NCBI RefSeq assembly: GCF_009689585.1
Contig: NZ_AP018694.1
Span: forward strand, 1,302,001 to 1,366,000
Length of the DNA stretch: 64,000 nt
Origin: Aquipluma nitroreducens
GTDB taxonomy: Bacteria; Bacteroidota; Bacteroidia; Bacteroidales; Prolixibacteraceae
Direction of reading: 5' to 3'
In this document: positions 27,138-36,849 of the stretch, in pieces
Position numbering within the stretch: position 1 is the first letter of the stretch
Layout of the letters: each line of letters starts with the position of its first letter
Notes under the pieces: model-generated
Told to the model about the DNA's origin: nothing
Database searches by the model: none
What the model saw: only the letters and a program-made list of their open reading frames with translations
Translations under genes and position numbers: made by a program

Positions 27138-28325
27138 ATGCATAGGGTTAATTTAGCCGAGAATATTTATTACGTAGGGTTTAATGATCGTAAAACCCAC
27201 CTTTTTGAGAACATCTGGCCCATTCCAAAAGGAGTTTCATACAATTCGTATCTCATTGTTGACGAAAAAATTGCGTTGATCGATACCGTCGAACGTTCGT
27301 ATATCGACGATTATCTCGATCAGATTGAAGTCCTGACTGAAGGCCGCCCGGTGGATTACCTCATCATCAACCACATGGAACCCGATCATTCCGGAGCGTT
27401 GAAAGCCGTTATTTCAAAGTATCCGAACATTACACTTGTTGGAAATAAAAAGACCTTTGAAATGGCCCAGAATTTTTATCAGGTGACTCAGCAAAACATT
27501 GAGGTATATGACGATTCAGAATTGTCGCTGGGTAAAACCAATTTACAGTTTACCACAATCCCTATGGTACACTGGCCTGAAACCATGGTGACCTTCGAAT
27601 CGACCAATAAAATTCTCTTTACTGGCGATGCCTGTGGAAGCTACGGAACGCTGGATGGTGGAATTTTTGACGATGAACTGGATTATACGCAATACGATGA
27701 AGAAATTGTCAGGTATTTTTCGAACATTGTAGGTAAATATTGTGCCCACACCCAGCGTGCCTTGAAAAAAATTGCCAAGTACGAAATTAAAATGATAGCT
27801 GCCACGCATGGTATGATCTGGCGCTCGCACATTGATTTCATACTGGATAAATACGAAAAATTAAGCACGTACCAGACCGAACCGGGAGCAGTTATCGTTT
27901 ATGGTTCAATGTATGGCAATACTGCTAAAATGGCCGAAATTATTGCTCGCCAGCTCGCCGTAAGAGGTATTAAAAATATTCGGGTCTACGACTCTTCCAA
28001 AACCCATCCGTCATTCATTATAAGTGATATTTTCAAGTATAAAGCACTGATTTTAGGTAGTGCAGCCTACAACAATGCAATGTTTCCAACAGTTGAAACT
28101 TTACTGACTACTATCAAGCATATGGGAATAAAAGACCACCTGCTTGGTATTTTTGGTTCGTTTAGCTGGAACGGAGGCGGGGTTAAAAACCTTGAAAAAT
28201 TCGCCGAAGAAATTAAATGGGAAGTAGTTGGCCAACCGTTGGAAGAAAAAGGTGCCATGAAACCCGATCATTTTAGCAGGTACGTTGATCTTGCAAATGC
28301 CATTGCTGACAAGATATTGGCATAA
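27138..28325 (+). CDS. FprA-family flavodiiron protein (A-type flavoprotein)
   Basis: The 395-residue protein joins a metallo-beta-lactamase-like diiron domain (about 1-248) to a flavodoxin domain (about 252-395, FMN loop YGSMYGNTAKMA). The iron ligands are all present: H79, E81, D83, H84 (NHMEPDHSG), H145, D164 and H224. Such proteins reduce O2 to water and/or NO to N2O and protect anaerobes from oxygen. The electron donor (a rubredoxin or rubredoxin reductase) is not adjacent. It is monocistronic, with a terminator directly downstream. Confidence 0.93.
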   Translation: MHRVNLAENIYYVGFNDRKTHLFENIWPIPKGVSYNSYLIVDEKIALIDTVERSYIDDYLDQIEVLTEGRPVDYLIINHMEPDHSGALKAVISKYPNITLVGNKKTFEMAQNFYQVTQQNIEVYDDSELSLGKTNLQFTTIPMVHWPETMVTFESTNKILFTGDACGSYGTLDGGIFDDELDYTQYDEEIVRYFSNIVGKYCAHTQRALKKIAKYEIKMIAATHGMIWRSHIDFILDKYEKLSTYQTEPGAVIVYGSMYGNTAKMAEIIARQLAVRGIKNIRVYDSSKTHPSFIISDIFKYKALILGSAAYNNAMFPTVETLLTTIKHMGIKDHLLGIFGSFSWNGGGVKNLEKFAEEIKWEVVGQPLEEKGAMKPDHFSRYVDLANAIADKILA

Positions 28326-28343
28326 CCCATGAAATACACACTG

Positions 28344-28381
28344 AAAAGGCAATCAACGAAATAGTTGGTTGCCTTTTTTTT
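28344..28381 (+). terminator. Rho-independent terminator after the flavodiiron gene
   Basis: The stem AAAAGGCAATCAAC pairs with GTTGGTTGCCTTTT with one bulged or mismatched position and a short loop. A run of eight T follows. Confidence 0.9.
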
Positions 28382-28498
28382 GCCCGCTCTATGCAAAATC
28401 ATTTTTGTCACACTTTCAAACGGTTTCAGTAAGTGAGAAATCCAACTTGTCCGTCTATTTTTCATTATATTGTGTTCGAATAATCAAAAACTAACCAA

Positions 28499-31378
28499 AT
28501 GATTCAACGAGTTACGGCCATCCTGAGTTTAATACTTTTCCTTTTTTCCTGTCAGGAAGCCAAATACAAACCTTCCAGAAAGACACTTGATTTAAACGGG
28601 ATATGGCAATTTGCCATGGATTCTTCAGGAATTGGAATTCAGGAAAAATGGTTTGCTCATATCCTCCCCGATTCGGTGCAACTTCCAGGAACAATGGACG
28701 AAAACCACAAAGGCATCCCGAATAAAAACAGGCAGGAAACCATGCGTTTGTCGCGCGAATTGATGTATGATGGAATGGCGTGGTATCAAAAGACTGTTTC
28801 AATTCCTGAAGACTGGAAAGGTAAATCTATCCGACTGAAAATGGAACGCACCAAGCCGACACAGATTTGGGTTGATGAAACATGGATCGGATCAAACAAC
28901 AACTTGCTAACTCCTCAGGAATATGACTTATCGGCTGCACTTTTGCCCGGAAATCATCGAATCACCATTCTGGTTGACAATGGCCCCAATGCCTTGCCCA
29001 AGGGTGTTTATGGCGCCCACGCGATGACAGAACATACCCAAACCAACTGGAACGGGATTATTGGCGAATTTCAGCTCGAAGCATCATCGGTTACTCACCT
29101 CCAAAATGTCCAAATTTATCCGGACACTGAAAATAAAAAAGCAATTATCAAGCTTCTGATTGTAAATCCTGACGAACAATTGAAAGAGGCAAACATACAA
29201 ATCGCTGCAAGTACATGGAATTGCGATTCGCCAAAAAATCTTAAATCGAAATCATTTCAGGTAAAATTGACCCAAGGCGAAAATTCGGTTGATCTCAATT
29301 ACGAATTTGGGAACGATGCAGCCTTTTGGTCTGAATTTTCACCGACTTTATACAAATTAAGTATTTCTCTTGAAAATAACGGAGTCATCGACAATTGTCA
29401 GGTTGATTTTGGTTTGCGCCAATTCAAAACAGATGGAACACAATTTGCAATAAACGGAACTAAAACCTTTTTGCGCGGAAAACATGACGCCTGCGTTTTT
29501 CCGTTAACCGGTCATCCGCCTATGGATACCGAAAGTTGGATTCGAGTCTTCAAGATTGCAAAAACCTATGGAATAAACCACTATCGTTTTCATACCTGGA
29601 CACCGCCAATGGCAGCTTTTAAAGCTGCTGATATCGAAGGAATTTACTTGTCGCCCGAATTGCCATACTGGGGCGGAATGGATCAAAAAAATAATGAGTT
29701 GAATGATTTTCTGCTGAAAGAAGGAGACCACATCTCAGAAACCTATGGCAATAGCGCATCTTTTGTCATGTTTTCGCTTGGAAACGAATTATCCGGAGAT
29801 TTGACTGTGATGCAGGATTTTGTAAAGCATTTCAGACAAACTGACGAACGCCATCTTTTTTCGTTCGGATCAAACAACTACCTGGGCTGGAAAGGACAGG
29901 TTGAAGGTGAAGATTACCTGGTTACCTGCCGGGTCGGAGCAGAAAAAGACAGCACTTTTTCATCGCATGTCAGAGCTTCATTTTCGTTTGCCGACGCTTA
30001 TCAGGGCGGAATTATTAATGGCGAATATCCTTCAACCACTACTAATTATCAGAATGCAATTTCCAAATCGACAGTTCCGGTTATCGGTCACGAAATTGCT
30101 CAATACCAGATTTACCCTAACTACGATGAACTGAAAAAATATACAGGTGTGCTCAAGCCCTGGAATCTTGAAATCTTCCGCAAACGACTGGAACAAAATC
30201 ATCTGAGCGATCAGGCACTTGATTTTTTCAAAGCATCGGGAGCGCTGAGTGCCATTTGCTATCGTGCTGACATTGAAATCGCGCTTCGAACTCCCGGATT
30301 TGGTGGATTCCAATTGCTCGACCTTCAGGATTTCCCGGGGCAGGGAACTGCATTGGTTGGCCTGCTCGATGCGTTTATGGATAGCAAAGGACTGATTACA
30401 CCGGAAGCTTTTCGTGAATTTTGCAATCAGGTAGTTCCACTTTTCCTGATGGAAAAATATTGCTGGACCAATGCCGAGACTTTAACCGGCCAAATTCAGG
30501 TTGCCAACTATTCAGCAATTGAATTGAAAAATCAAACGGTAAAATGGGAGCTGAAGAATTCACAAGGCGAAATAATTGATCAAAATGAAGTAACAACTAC
30601 TATTTCGCAAGGCAAACTAACTGATGTAAGTAAGTTAAACATTGATCTCAAAACCATCCAATCAGCACAAAAACTTTCACTGACGATAAGTTTACCCGGT
30701 ACAGCCTATAAAAACACCTATTCGCTGTGGGTTTATCCCGAGAAACCAAATACTACAGTACCTTCCGGCGTAATGATTTCGAGTGAGTTGGATAAAAAAA
30801 CATTGAGATCACTTGAAAATGGGCAGACCGTTCTGCTGATTCCCGATCATGAAACCGTTAAGGATTTGACTGTTGGTGGTTTATTTACTCCGGACTACTG
30901 GAATTACCGGATGTTTAAAGGAATCTCAGAATGGGCTAAGAAACCTGTATCTCCTGGGACATTGTCAATATTAACCAATCCGGAACATCCACTTTTCAAA
31001 GATTTTCCAACCGAGTTTTATTCAAATTGGCAATGGTGGTCGATCGTAAAAAACAGCCGGCCATTTATTCTGGATAAAACAGAAGCCAGCTATCGCCCAA
31101 TCGTTCAGGTAGTCGATAATATTGAACGCAACCATAAACTTGGGCTAGTTTTCGAATTTGCTGTTGGAAAAGGGAAAGTGTTGGTTTGTATGGCCGATCT
31201 CGCTAAAATTCAGGATAAACCTGAAGGCCGACAGTTTTACAGCAGCATCCTGAGCTATCTGGAATCGGATCAGTTTAAGCCGCAAACATCTATTTCTGAG
31301 ACAGAACTTGTTTCATTGTTTAAAACCAAGGTGAAAACTCAAAACATTTCAGGCGTAAAAAACATATCTTATCAATAG
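28499..31378 (+). CDS. glycoside hydrolase family 2 lipoprotein
   Basis: The 959-residue protein has a lipoprotein signal peptide (MIQRVTAILSLILFLFSC, lipidated Cys18). A GH2 sugar-binding jellyroll follows (about 28-195, with YDGMAWYQKTV), then an immunoglobulin-like domain, and a TIM barrel from about 310. The acid/base Glu430 is in MFSLGNE and the likely nucleophile Glu532 is in VIGHEIAQYQ. The C-terminal about 300 residues form extra beta domains. Beta-galactosidases, glucuronidases and mannosidases all occur in GH2, and the substrate cannot be assigned. No SusC/SusD pair is adjacent, so this is not a typical polysaccharide utilisation locus. It is probably tethered to the outer membrane. 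Confidence 0.85.
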   Translation: MIQRVTAILSLILFLFSCQEAKYKPSRKTLDLNGIWQFAMDSSGIGIQEKWFAHILPDSVQLPGTMDENHKGIPNKNRQETMRLSRELMYDGMAWYQKTVSIPEDWKGKSIRLKMERTKPTQIWVDETWIGSNNNLLTPQEYDLSAALLPGNHRITILVDNGPNALPKGVYGAHAMTEHTQTNWNGIIGEFQLEASSVTHLQNVQIYPDTENKKAIIKLLIVNPDEQLKEANIQIAASTWNCDSPKNLKSKSFQVKLTQGENSVDLNYEFGNDAAFWSEFSPTLYKLSISLENNGVIDNCQVDFGLRQFKTDGTQFAINGTKTFLRGKHDACVFPLTGHPPMDTESWIRVFKIAKTYGINHYRFHTWTPPMAAFKAADIEGIYLSPELPYWGGMDQKNNELNDFLLKEGDHISETYGNSASFVMFSLGNELSGDLTVMQDFVKHFRQTDERHLFSFGSNNYLGWKGQVEGEDYLVTCRVGAEKDSTFSSHVRASFSFADAYQGGIINGEYPSTTTNYQNAISKSTVPVIGHEIAQYQIYPNYDELKKYTGVLKPWNLEIFRKRLEQNHLSDQALDFFKASGALSAICYRADIEIALRTPGFGGFQLLDLQDFPGQGTALVGLLDAFMDSKGLITPEAFREFCNQVVPLFLMEKYCWTNAETLTGQIQVANYSAIELKNQTVKWELKNSQGEIIDQNEVTTTISQGKLTDVSKLNIDLKTIQSAQKLSLTISLPGTAYKNTYSLWVYPEKPNTTVPSGVMISSELDKKTLRSLENGQTVLLIPDHETVKDLTVGGLFTPDYWNYRMFKGISEWAKKPVSPGTLSILTNPEHPLFKDFPTEFYSNWQWWSIVKNSRPFILDKTEASYRPIVQVVDNIERNHKLGLVFEFAVGKGKVLVCMADLAKIQDKPEGRQFYSSILSYLESDQFKPQTSISETELVSLFKTKVKTQNISGVKNISYQ

Positions 31379-31461
31379 CCTGAATAACTTTCCTGTCCAA
31401 AAAATGATTGAAAATGTGCGAAACTATTCTTGTTTCCCGATGGAAATCCGGTCTGAGAAAA

Positions 31462-31469
31462 TATCTTTG
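31462..31469 (+). promoter_or_regulatory. -7 box upstream of the DUF4494 gene
   Basis: TATCTTTG is an exact match to TAnnTTTG, 26 bases upstream of the ATG at 31496. The -33 element is not obvious. Confidence 0.4.
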
Positions 31470-31495
31470 CAGATCGAAAAATTTAAAATTAAAGT

Positions 31496-32086
31496 ATGCA
31501 AACCTGGTTCGAGTGCAAAGTAAAATATGTAAAAATAGACGATGATGGCCGCGAGCGTAAAGTAAGCGAAGTATATCTGGTTGACGCGGTCACGTTTACT
31601 GATGCTGAAACACGTATCATTCAGAATGTGTCAACGATGGTTCGGGGTGAATTTATTGTCGATAACATTAAAAAATCGAATATCGTTGAAATATATCCAC
31701 ACGAAAACGGAGAATGGTGGTATAAGGCTAAAATCGGCATTGTCACCATCGACGAGAAAGCGGGTAAAGAGAAGAAAATCAATAATTATTTTCTAGTTGC
31801 TGCAGACGACATCAAACAGGCTCTGCAACGCCTGGAAGAAGGACTTTCGTACATTTTGGTTCCTTACCAAACCACTTCACTGGCTATTTGCAATATCGTT
31901 GATGTATTCCCCTATTTCGAGGACAATGTGAACAAGCCAATTCCGTCGAACCTGAAACCATTGGCTCAGGTGACAAAAAAACCTGTCTTTGAAGATGAAG
32001 ATCTGGACGAAGAGGTAGTTTATTCGGCTGACGAAGAAGAGGAAGATGAAATCGAGGAAGAAGAAACGGATGACGATCAGGAATAA
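31496..32086 (+). CDS. DUF4494 domain protein
   Basis: The 196-residue protein starts MQTWFECKVKYVKIDDDGRE and has an internal near-repeat (WFECKVKY...VSEVYLVDA versus WWYKAKIGI...INNYFLVAA). This is the layout of the Bacteroidota DUF4494 family. The last about 40 residues are almost entirely acidic (Glu/Asp). There is no signal peptide or membrane segment, and the function is unknown. It converges with the unknown gene at 32184. Confidence 0.8.
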   Translation: MQTWFECKVKYVKIDDDGRERKVSEVYLVDAVTFTDAETRIIQNVSTMVRGEFIVDNIKKSNIVEIYPHENGEWWYKAKIGIVTIDEKAGKEKKINNYFLVAADDIKQALQRLEEGLSYILVPYQTTSLAICNIVDVFPYFEDNVNKPIPSNLKPLAQVTKKPVFEDEDLDEEVVYSADEEEEDEIEEEETDDDQE

Positions 32087-32113
32087 TTCGCTGATTCCGG
32101 AATAAAATATAAA

Positions 32114-32151
32114 ATGGGCATTGCCGGTTGTTAGCAACCAACAATGCCCAT
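32114..32151. terminator. bidirectional hairpin between convergent genes
   Basis: An extended stem with outer arms ATGGGCATTG / CAATGCCCAT and inner arms GGTTG / CAACC around TTAG has only two small internal mismatches. A/T-rich flanks occur on both sides. Confidence 0.75.
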
Positions 32152-32183
32152 AATTTCATCCGGCAGGTTACATTCAGGTTTAA

Positions 32184-32888
32184 TTATGCCGGTTCCAAAG
32201 CTGATTTCTTCAAATTAATCATTACCCGGTAGAACGTAAATTTCTCGCGCTGCACCGGATCAAATTCATAGTAAACATTGGCAATGCGGCAGATGTCTTT
32301 TACTTCTGAATAAACAACATTTAATTCCTGTTTCAAATCATCAGCCAATTGGTCTTTTCCATGAGAGATATCAAAGCAATTCTTCAGATCAACCAATTTT
32401 TCTTTGTAATTCATTAAGCGATTCAACAGATTTTTGTCGATGCCTCTTGCAAGGATGATCTGTTGTAATCCTGGAGTCATGTTTCGTTTGAAGGTAGACA
32501 TCATCTTGTACAAGCTGAAAAGATCTCCATTCTTGGCATCACTGAAATAATCAACATATCCAAGTGTATCAAAAGTTTCATTCAGAAAAGCTTTATCAGT
32601 TTTAAAATCAACTTTTAGTTCGGCTCGAAACACGCTTACATCTTTCAATGCAGCAATCATCAGTTCATAAAACTGACCATGCATTTCCAAATGGCCGGAC
32701 AACGATTCATGCGTGAAATAGTGGTTCATGATTGCATCAATTCTACCCTTCAGGTTTTTGGCATAATCAGGCGACCAATTTCGCCGGACAGAGGAGAGTT
32801 CGTAGATGTTCTCGCTAAATGATTGAGCGATTTTTCTGCACGTCAGAATAGTTGCAGTTCCGGTAAGGCAAGTTGATATGACATTCAT
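32184..32888 (-). CDS. uncharacterised 234-residue helical protein
   Basis: I do not recognise the family. The protein looks all-alpha and soluble, with short hydrophobic stretches but no clear membrane helix or signal peptide. Two Cys lie near the N-terminus (LTGTATILTCRKIAQSF). Several acidic-amphipathic helices follow, and the C-terminal segment reads VQREKFTFYRVMINLKK. It converges with the DUF4494 gene and is likely monocistronic. Codon use looks like its neighbours. Confidence 0.65.
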   Translation of the reverse strand: MNVISTCLTGTATILTCRKIAQSFSENIYELSSVRRNWSPDYAKNLKGRIDAIMNHYFTHESLSGHLEMHGQFYELMIAALKDVSVFRAELKVDFKTDKAFLNETFDTLGYVDYFSDAKNGDLFSLYKMMSTFKRNMTPGLQQIILARGIDKNLLNRLMNYKEKLVDLKNCFDISHGKDQLADDLKQELNVVYSEVKDICRIANVYYEFDPVQREKFTFYRVMINLKKSALEPA

Positions 32889-33042
32889 AATCGCAGGTTT
32901 TAAGTAAGTTGAATTATCAATAATAACATACGAAAAAAAATGCCGAAAGGATATGCTTGGTGCTTAATTTATAATCACTTATGTTGTTAAACAAACTGAC
33001 CCTTTAATTTTATCTGATTCGGAAACAATATGGGAAGATTTC

Positions 33043-33086
33043 AAAAAAAACAAGAACCCCTGATCAGTAAATTACCGATCAGGGGT
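33043..33086 (-). terminator. terminator of typA
   Basis: On the minus strand a perfect 10-bp stem (ACCCCTGATC / GATCAGGGGT) with an 11-base loop is followed by a T-rich tract (33050 to 33043). Confidence 0.9.
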
Positions 33087-33119
33087 CTCAAAATATTCTA
33101 TATGAAAGTCGTTAATAAA

Positions 33120-34922
33120 TTAGCTGTTCTTTGCCAATCTTTTACGATCATGTTCTTTCAAAAAGATTTTCCGCATCCGAATAGACAATGGTGTAACCTC
33201 AACCAATTCGTCGCTTTTGATGTATTCCAAAGCTTCTTCCAAACTGAATCGAATTGGGGTAATCAACCTCATTTTTTCATCAGTACCCGAAGCACGCATA
33301 TTGGTTAACTTTTTGGGTTTGGTCACATTGATGGTCAAATCGTCAGCGCGGGTATTTTCTCCAATTACTTGTCCTTCGTATATTTCCTGGGCCGGATCAA
33401 TAAAGAAAGATCCTCGATCCGAAAGTTTACTGATTGAATAAGCAAATGCAGTTCCGGTTTCAAGAGCAACCAATGATCCGTTGTTCCGGATATCAATCGG
33501 CCCTTTGTAAGGCTGATATTCAATAAAACGATGGTTCATAACAGCTTCTCCGGCAGTAGCAGTAAGCATATTGGTACGCATACCAATGATTCCACGAGAT
33601 GGAATAATGAATTCGAGATGAATGCGATCGCCTTTGCGCTCCATGGTTTGCATTTCGCCTTTACGCTGCGAAGCCATTTCAACTACTTTACCTGAATATT
33701 CCTCAGGCACATCCACATGCATTTCTTCAATTGGCTCACACTTTTCGCCATCAATTTCTTTGTACAAAACCTGTGGCTGGCCAACCTGCAGTTCGTATCC
33801 TTCGCGTCGCATGGTTTCAATCAATACAGATAAATGCAGCACACCACGTCCATAAACAATATACGAATCAGCAGAATCAGTAGGCATAACGCGCAATGCG
33901 AGGTTCTTTTCCAATTCCTTTTCCAGACGGTCTTTCAAGTGGCGCGAAGTCACATATTTACCTTCTTTTCCGTAGAAAGGTGAGTTGTTAATCATGAAAG
34001 TCATACTCATGGTTGGCTCATCTACAGCAATTGGTTCCAGGGGTTCCGGGTTTTCCCAGTCGCAAACGGTATCGCCAATATCGAAACCTTCAATTCCGAC
34101 CATTGCACAAATGTCGCCCGAAATCATCTGGTCAACTTTCTGACGACCCAATCCGGTAAACGTATGAAGTTCTTTTACTTTTGTTTTTTTAATTGAACCA
34201 TCTCGTTTTACAAGCGAAACGTTCATTCCTTCTTTGATCTCTCCACGGTGAATACGACCAATGGCAATACGACCAACGTATGAAGAGTAGTCCAATGAAG
34301 TAATCAACACCTGCGGTGTTCCCGGATTATCAACCGGACCAGGTATAAATTCAATAATTGAATTCAACAAAGCCTCAATGTTGTCAGTCGGCACTTTCCA
34401 GTCGTCTGACATCCAACCTTGTTTGGCCGATCCGTAAACGGTAGGAAAACTTAACTGGTCTTCAGTTGCATTCAAACTGTACATCAGGTCGAAAACCTGT
34501 TCGTGAACTTCTTCAGGACGACAGTTTGGTTTGTCAACTTTATTCACCACAACAATCGGTTTCAGGCCTAAAGCCAAAGCTTTTGACAATACAAACCGGG
34601 TTTGTGGCATGGTGCCTTCAAAAGCATCCACAAGCAACAAAACACCATCGGCCATGTTCAGTACCCGCTCAACTTCACCACCAAAGTCGGCGTGACCAGG
34701 AGTATCTATGATATTGATTTTAATATCCTTGTAAATTACAGATACGTTCTTCGCAAGAATGGTAATTCCTCTCTCGCGTTCCAAATCGTTGTTGTCGAGA
34801 ATCAACTCTTGTTTCTTCTCGTGTTCTTTCATGATGTTACAATAGTAAATCATCTTGTCGACCAATGTGGTCTTCCCGTGGTCAACGTGGGCAATAATCG
34901 CAATGTTTCTAATCTTCTGCAT
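33120..34922 (-). CDS. typA: ribosome-associated translational GTPase TypA/BipA
   Basis: I start it at ATG 34922 ([19 protein letters not shown]), giving 600 residues. An upstream extension of 14 codons runs across the promoter region. G1 is AHVDHGKTT, switch [13 protein letters not shown]3 DTPGHADF with the catalytic His, and G4 NKVD. Domains II, III, V and the BipA-specific C-terminal domain follow at normal length. BipA acts in ribosome assembly and stress adaptation. It is a single-gene unit with its own -7 box and terminator. Confidence 0.96.
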   Translation of the reverse strand: MQKIRNIAIIAHVDHGKTTLVDKMIYYCNIMKEHEKKQELILDNNDLERERGITILAKNVSVIYKDIKINIIDTPGHADFGGEVERVLNMADGVLLLVDAFEGTMPQTRFVLSKALALGLKPIVVVNKVDKPNCRPEEVHEQVFDLMYSLNATEDQLSFPTVYGSAKQGWMSDDWKVPTDNIEALLNSIIEFIPGPVDNPGTPQVLITSLDYSSYVGRIAIGRIHRGEIKEGMNVSLVKRDGSIKKTKVKELHTFTGLGRQKVDQMISGDICAMVGIEGFDIGDTVCDWENPEPLEPIAVDEPTMSMTFMINNSPFYGKEGKYVTSRHLKDRLEKELEKNLALRVMPTDSADSYIVYGRGVLHLSVLIETMRREGYELQVGQPQVLYKEIDGEKCEPIEEMHVDVPEEYSGKVVEMASQRKGEMQTMERKGDRIHLEFIIPSRGIIGMRTNMLTATAGEAVMNHRFIEYQPYKGPIDIRNNGSLVALETGTAFAYSISKLSDRGSFFIDPAQEIYEGQVIGENTRADDLTINVTKPKKLTNMRASGTDEKMRLITPIRFSLEEALEYIKSDELVEVTPLSIRMRKIFLKEHDRKRLAKNS

Positions 34923-34942
34923 AGGTTCCAAAAATGAAGGCG

Positions 34943-34950
34943 CAAAGATA
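34943..34950 (-). promoter_or_regulatory. -7 box of typA
   Basis: TATCTTTG on the minus strand exactly matches TAnnTTTG, 20 bases upstream of the ATG. A TTTG lies 15 bases farther upstream, shorter than the usual spacing. Confidence 0.5.
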
Positions 34951-35044
34951 GCCGAATAATCCAATCAAAATTGGTTTTACGGCTTGTTGGAGGTTAAGTT
35001 TATGTAAATACTACTATTTTAACAATTTAGGTGCATTAAAATGC

Positions 35045-35081
35045 AAAAACGGAGGACTTTCTTTACTGAATCCTCCGTTTT
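35045..35081 (-). terminator. terminator of the histidine locus
   Basis: The 11-bp stem AAAACGGAGGA / TCCTCCGTTTT is followed on the minus strand by a T-rich end. It lies 31 bases after the hisIE stop codon, at the end of the his genes. Confidence 0.9.
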
Positions 35082-35112
35082 CTCAGGCTTGAATTATTCG
35101 TTTGACCGGCAA

Positions 35113-35718
35113 TTATTTGTGCCGTTTCTTCAATTCGCGAGCCAAATCTTCAATCCGGTAACCTTTATGCGACAGCAAAACAATGAGATGATACAGCAAA
35201 TCGGCACCTTCGTAAATAAAATTTTCATCGTCATCAGCCATCGCTCCAATAATGGTTTCAACAGCTTCCTCTCCCACTTTCTGGGCAATTTTGCGTGTTC
35301 CCTTCTGAAACAGCGAAGTGGTGTACGAACCATCTGGCATTTCCTGTTTCCGTTGGTCAATAAAATCCTGAAGATATTCCAGAAACTGAATGTCGCTTTC
35401 TTCGTTCGTTTCGCCCCAGCAAGTGTCGTCGCCGGTATGGCAAACTGGCCCAACCGGATTTACCTTGATCAAAAGCGTATCATTATCGCAATCGGCTGCA
35501 ATAGAAACTACATTCAGAAAATTGCCTGATTCTTCGCCTTTGGTCCACAACCGGTTTTTGGTACGGCTAAAAAACGTAACCTGACCGGTTTCTTCTGTTT
35601 TGGCCACAGCTTCTTCGTTCATAAAACCTAACATCAGCACCACGTTGGTTGTATTATCCTGAATAACAGCCGGGATCAGGCCGTTCAGCTTAGTGAAATC
35701 TAATTGTGTATTTTCCAT
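35113..35718 (-). CDS. hisIE: bifunctional phosphoribosyl-AMP cyclohydrolase / phosphoribosyl-ATP pyrophosphatase
   Basis: The 201-residue fusion catalyses histidine steps 2 and 3. The N-terminal HisI half (about 1-110) has the metal-binding segments ADCDNDTLL and GPVCHTGDDTCW. The C-terminal HisE half (about 112-201) has QKGTRKIAQKVGEEAVETI and EGADLLYHLIVLL. It is the last gene of the locus. Its ATG is one base after the stop of the DUF1016 gene (TAAAATG), so it probably depends on translation of that gene. Confidence 0.96.
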   Translation of the reverse strand: MENTQLDFTKLNGLIPAVIQDNTTNVVLMLGFMNEEAVAKTEETGQVTFFSRTKNRLWTKGEESGNFLNVVSIAADCDNDTLLIKVNPVGPVCHTGDDTCWGETNEESDIQFLEYLQDFIDQRKQEMPDGSYTTSLFQKGTRKIAQKVGEEAVETIIGAMADDDENFIYEGADLLYHLIVLLSHKGYRIEDLARELKKRHK

Positions 35719-35719
35719 T

Positions 35720-36835
35720 TTATTTTTTAGTTTGATATTTTACAAATTGTTCCTGAAGCTGGTTTTCAATATGAATTCGGTCTCGCTCCAGCTCGGTTTT
35801 AAGTTCGTCTTCAGTAGGAAGATAAAGCTTATATTTTGATGAGAATAGTTGTTTACTTTCGGCCAAAACCGAATATTTAACCACCGACTCGCTTTGCTGC
35901 GAACACAAAATAATGCCTATAGTTGGATTGTCGTCGGGCTGACGCACTTTCTCTTCAAATAGCCTCACGTACATATCCATCTGCCCCACATCCTGATGTG
36001 TAAGTTTGCCAACTTTTAAATCAATCAGCACAAAACACTTCAGGATATAATTGTAGAAAACCAGATCTATATAATAATGGTCGGCATCGACATTCAAATG
36101 ATATTGGCGCGAAACAAAAGCAAACCCACGTCCAAGTTCCAGAATAAACGAATGTAGGTTTTCGATCAACGCACTTTCGAGTGTTTTCTCCAGATAAGAA
36201 ACTTCAGGTTTCAACTTCAGGAATTCCAGAATATAAGGATCTTTAATAAAATCGCGCGGCGATTCAACCAATAGTCGGATGCTCTGTTCAGCTTCTTCTT
36301 TCACCTGACGTTGATCCCGGCTCGAAATAATCCGCTCATAATACATCGTGCTGATTTGCCTGTCGAGCGCACGTACACTCCAGTTTTGAATGGCAGATTC
36401 CTTCTTGTAAAATTCACGGGCATTTTGATTTTCAACCCTCATCAGCAGCGAATAATGCGACCAGCTCAATTGGTCAGACAGTGTCTGGCGAATTTGTACA
36501 TTATTATCCGACAATAGATTGGGAACAAAAAGATCAGGAAATACAAGAAAAAACTGTCTGAAATATTTAAGGTTGGTTACCGAATAGCCCCGGCCATATT
36601 CTGAGGTAAGTTTCTCCGAAAGTTCTTTCAGAATCTGCTTGCCATAGTCGGCTCTGGTAGCACCTTTCTGCTCATCATCAACAATCAGACGGCCAATCTC
36701 CCAATAAGCCGCAACAATGTTTGTATTGGCAACCCGATAAATATTTCGGAAAGCCGAATCCAGAACATATTTAACTGATTCGAATAAATGGAGATCTTCA
36801 GGCAGCATAAATGAATTAAAGTATTTAATATTCAA
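35720..36835 (-). CDS. DUF1016/YhcG family PDDEXK nuclease-like protein
   Basis: The 371-residue protein has an N-terminal DUF1016 helical part (about 15-165, with NTNIVAAYWEIGRLI and YSVTNLKYFRQF) and a C-terminal PDDEXK-type domain (about 205-345). Candidate catalytic residues are in the YYIDLVFY segment and in CFVLIDLKVGKLTHQDVGQMDMY. The family is often found beside restriction-modification or other defence genes, but none is here. It sits inside the his genes between hisF (14-base gap) and hisIE (1-base gap), in the same direction. The start could also be Met10 at 36808. It looks intact. Its role in this operon is unexplained. Confidence 0.82.
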   Translation of the reverse strand: MNIKYFNSFMLPEDLHLFESVKYVLDSAFRNIYRVANTNIVAAYWEIGRLIVDDEQKGATRADYGKQILKELSEKLTSEYGRGYSVTNLKYFRQFFLVFPDLFVPNLLSDNNVQIRQTLSDQLSWSHYSLLMRVENQNAREFYKKESAIQNWSVRALDRQISTMYYERIISSRDQRQVKEEAEQSIRLLVESPRDFIKDPYILEFLKLKPEVSYLEKTLESALIENLHSFILELGRGFAFVSRQYHLNVDADHYYIDLVFYNYILKCFVLIDLKVGKLTHQDVGQMDMYVRLFEEKVRQPDDNPTIGIILCSQQSESVVKYSVLAESKQLFSSKYKLYLPTEDELKTELERDRIHIENQLQEQFVKYQTKK

Positions 36836-36849
36836 AGATAAGCAGAGTT

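Noticed and set aside
33030-33308. 92-codon plus-strand frame over the typA 3' end
   Set aside because: It overlaps the typA terminator and coding region and resembles no protein family.
35045-35081. Family-type repeat after hisIE
   Set aside because: It is a simple perfect stem with a T run and contains none of the repeat words, so it is called as an ordinary terminator.
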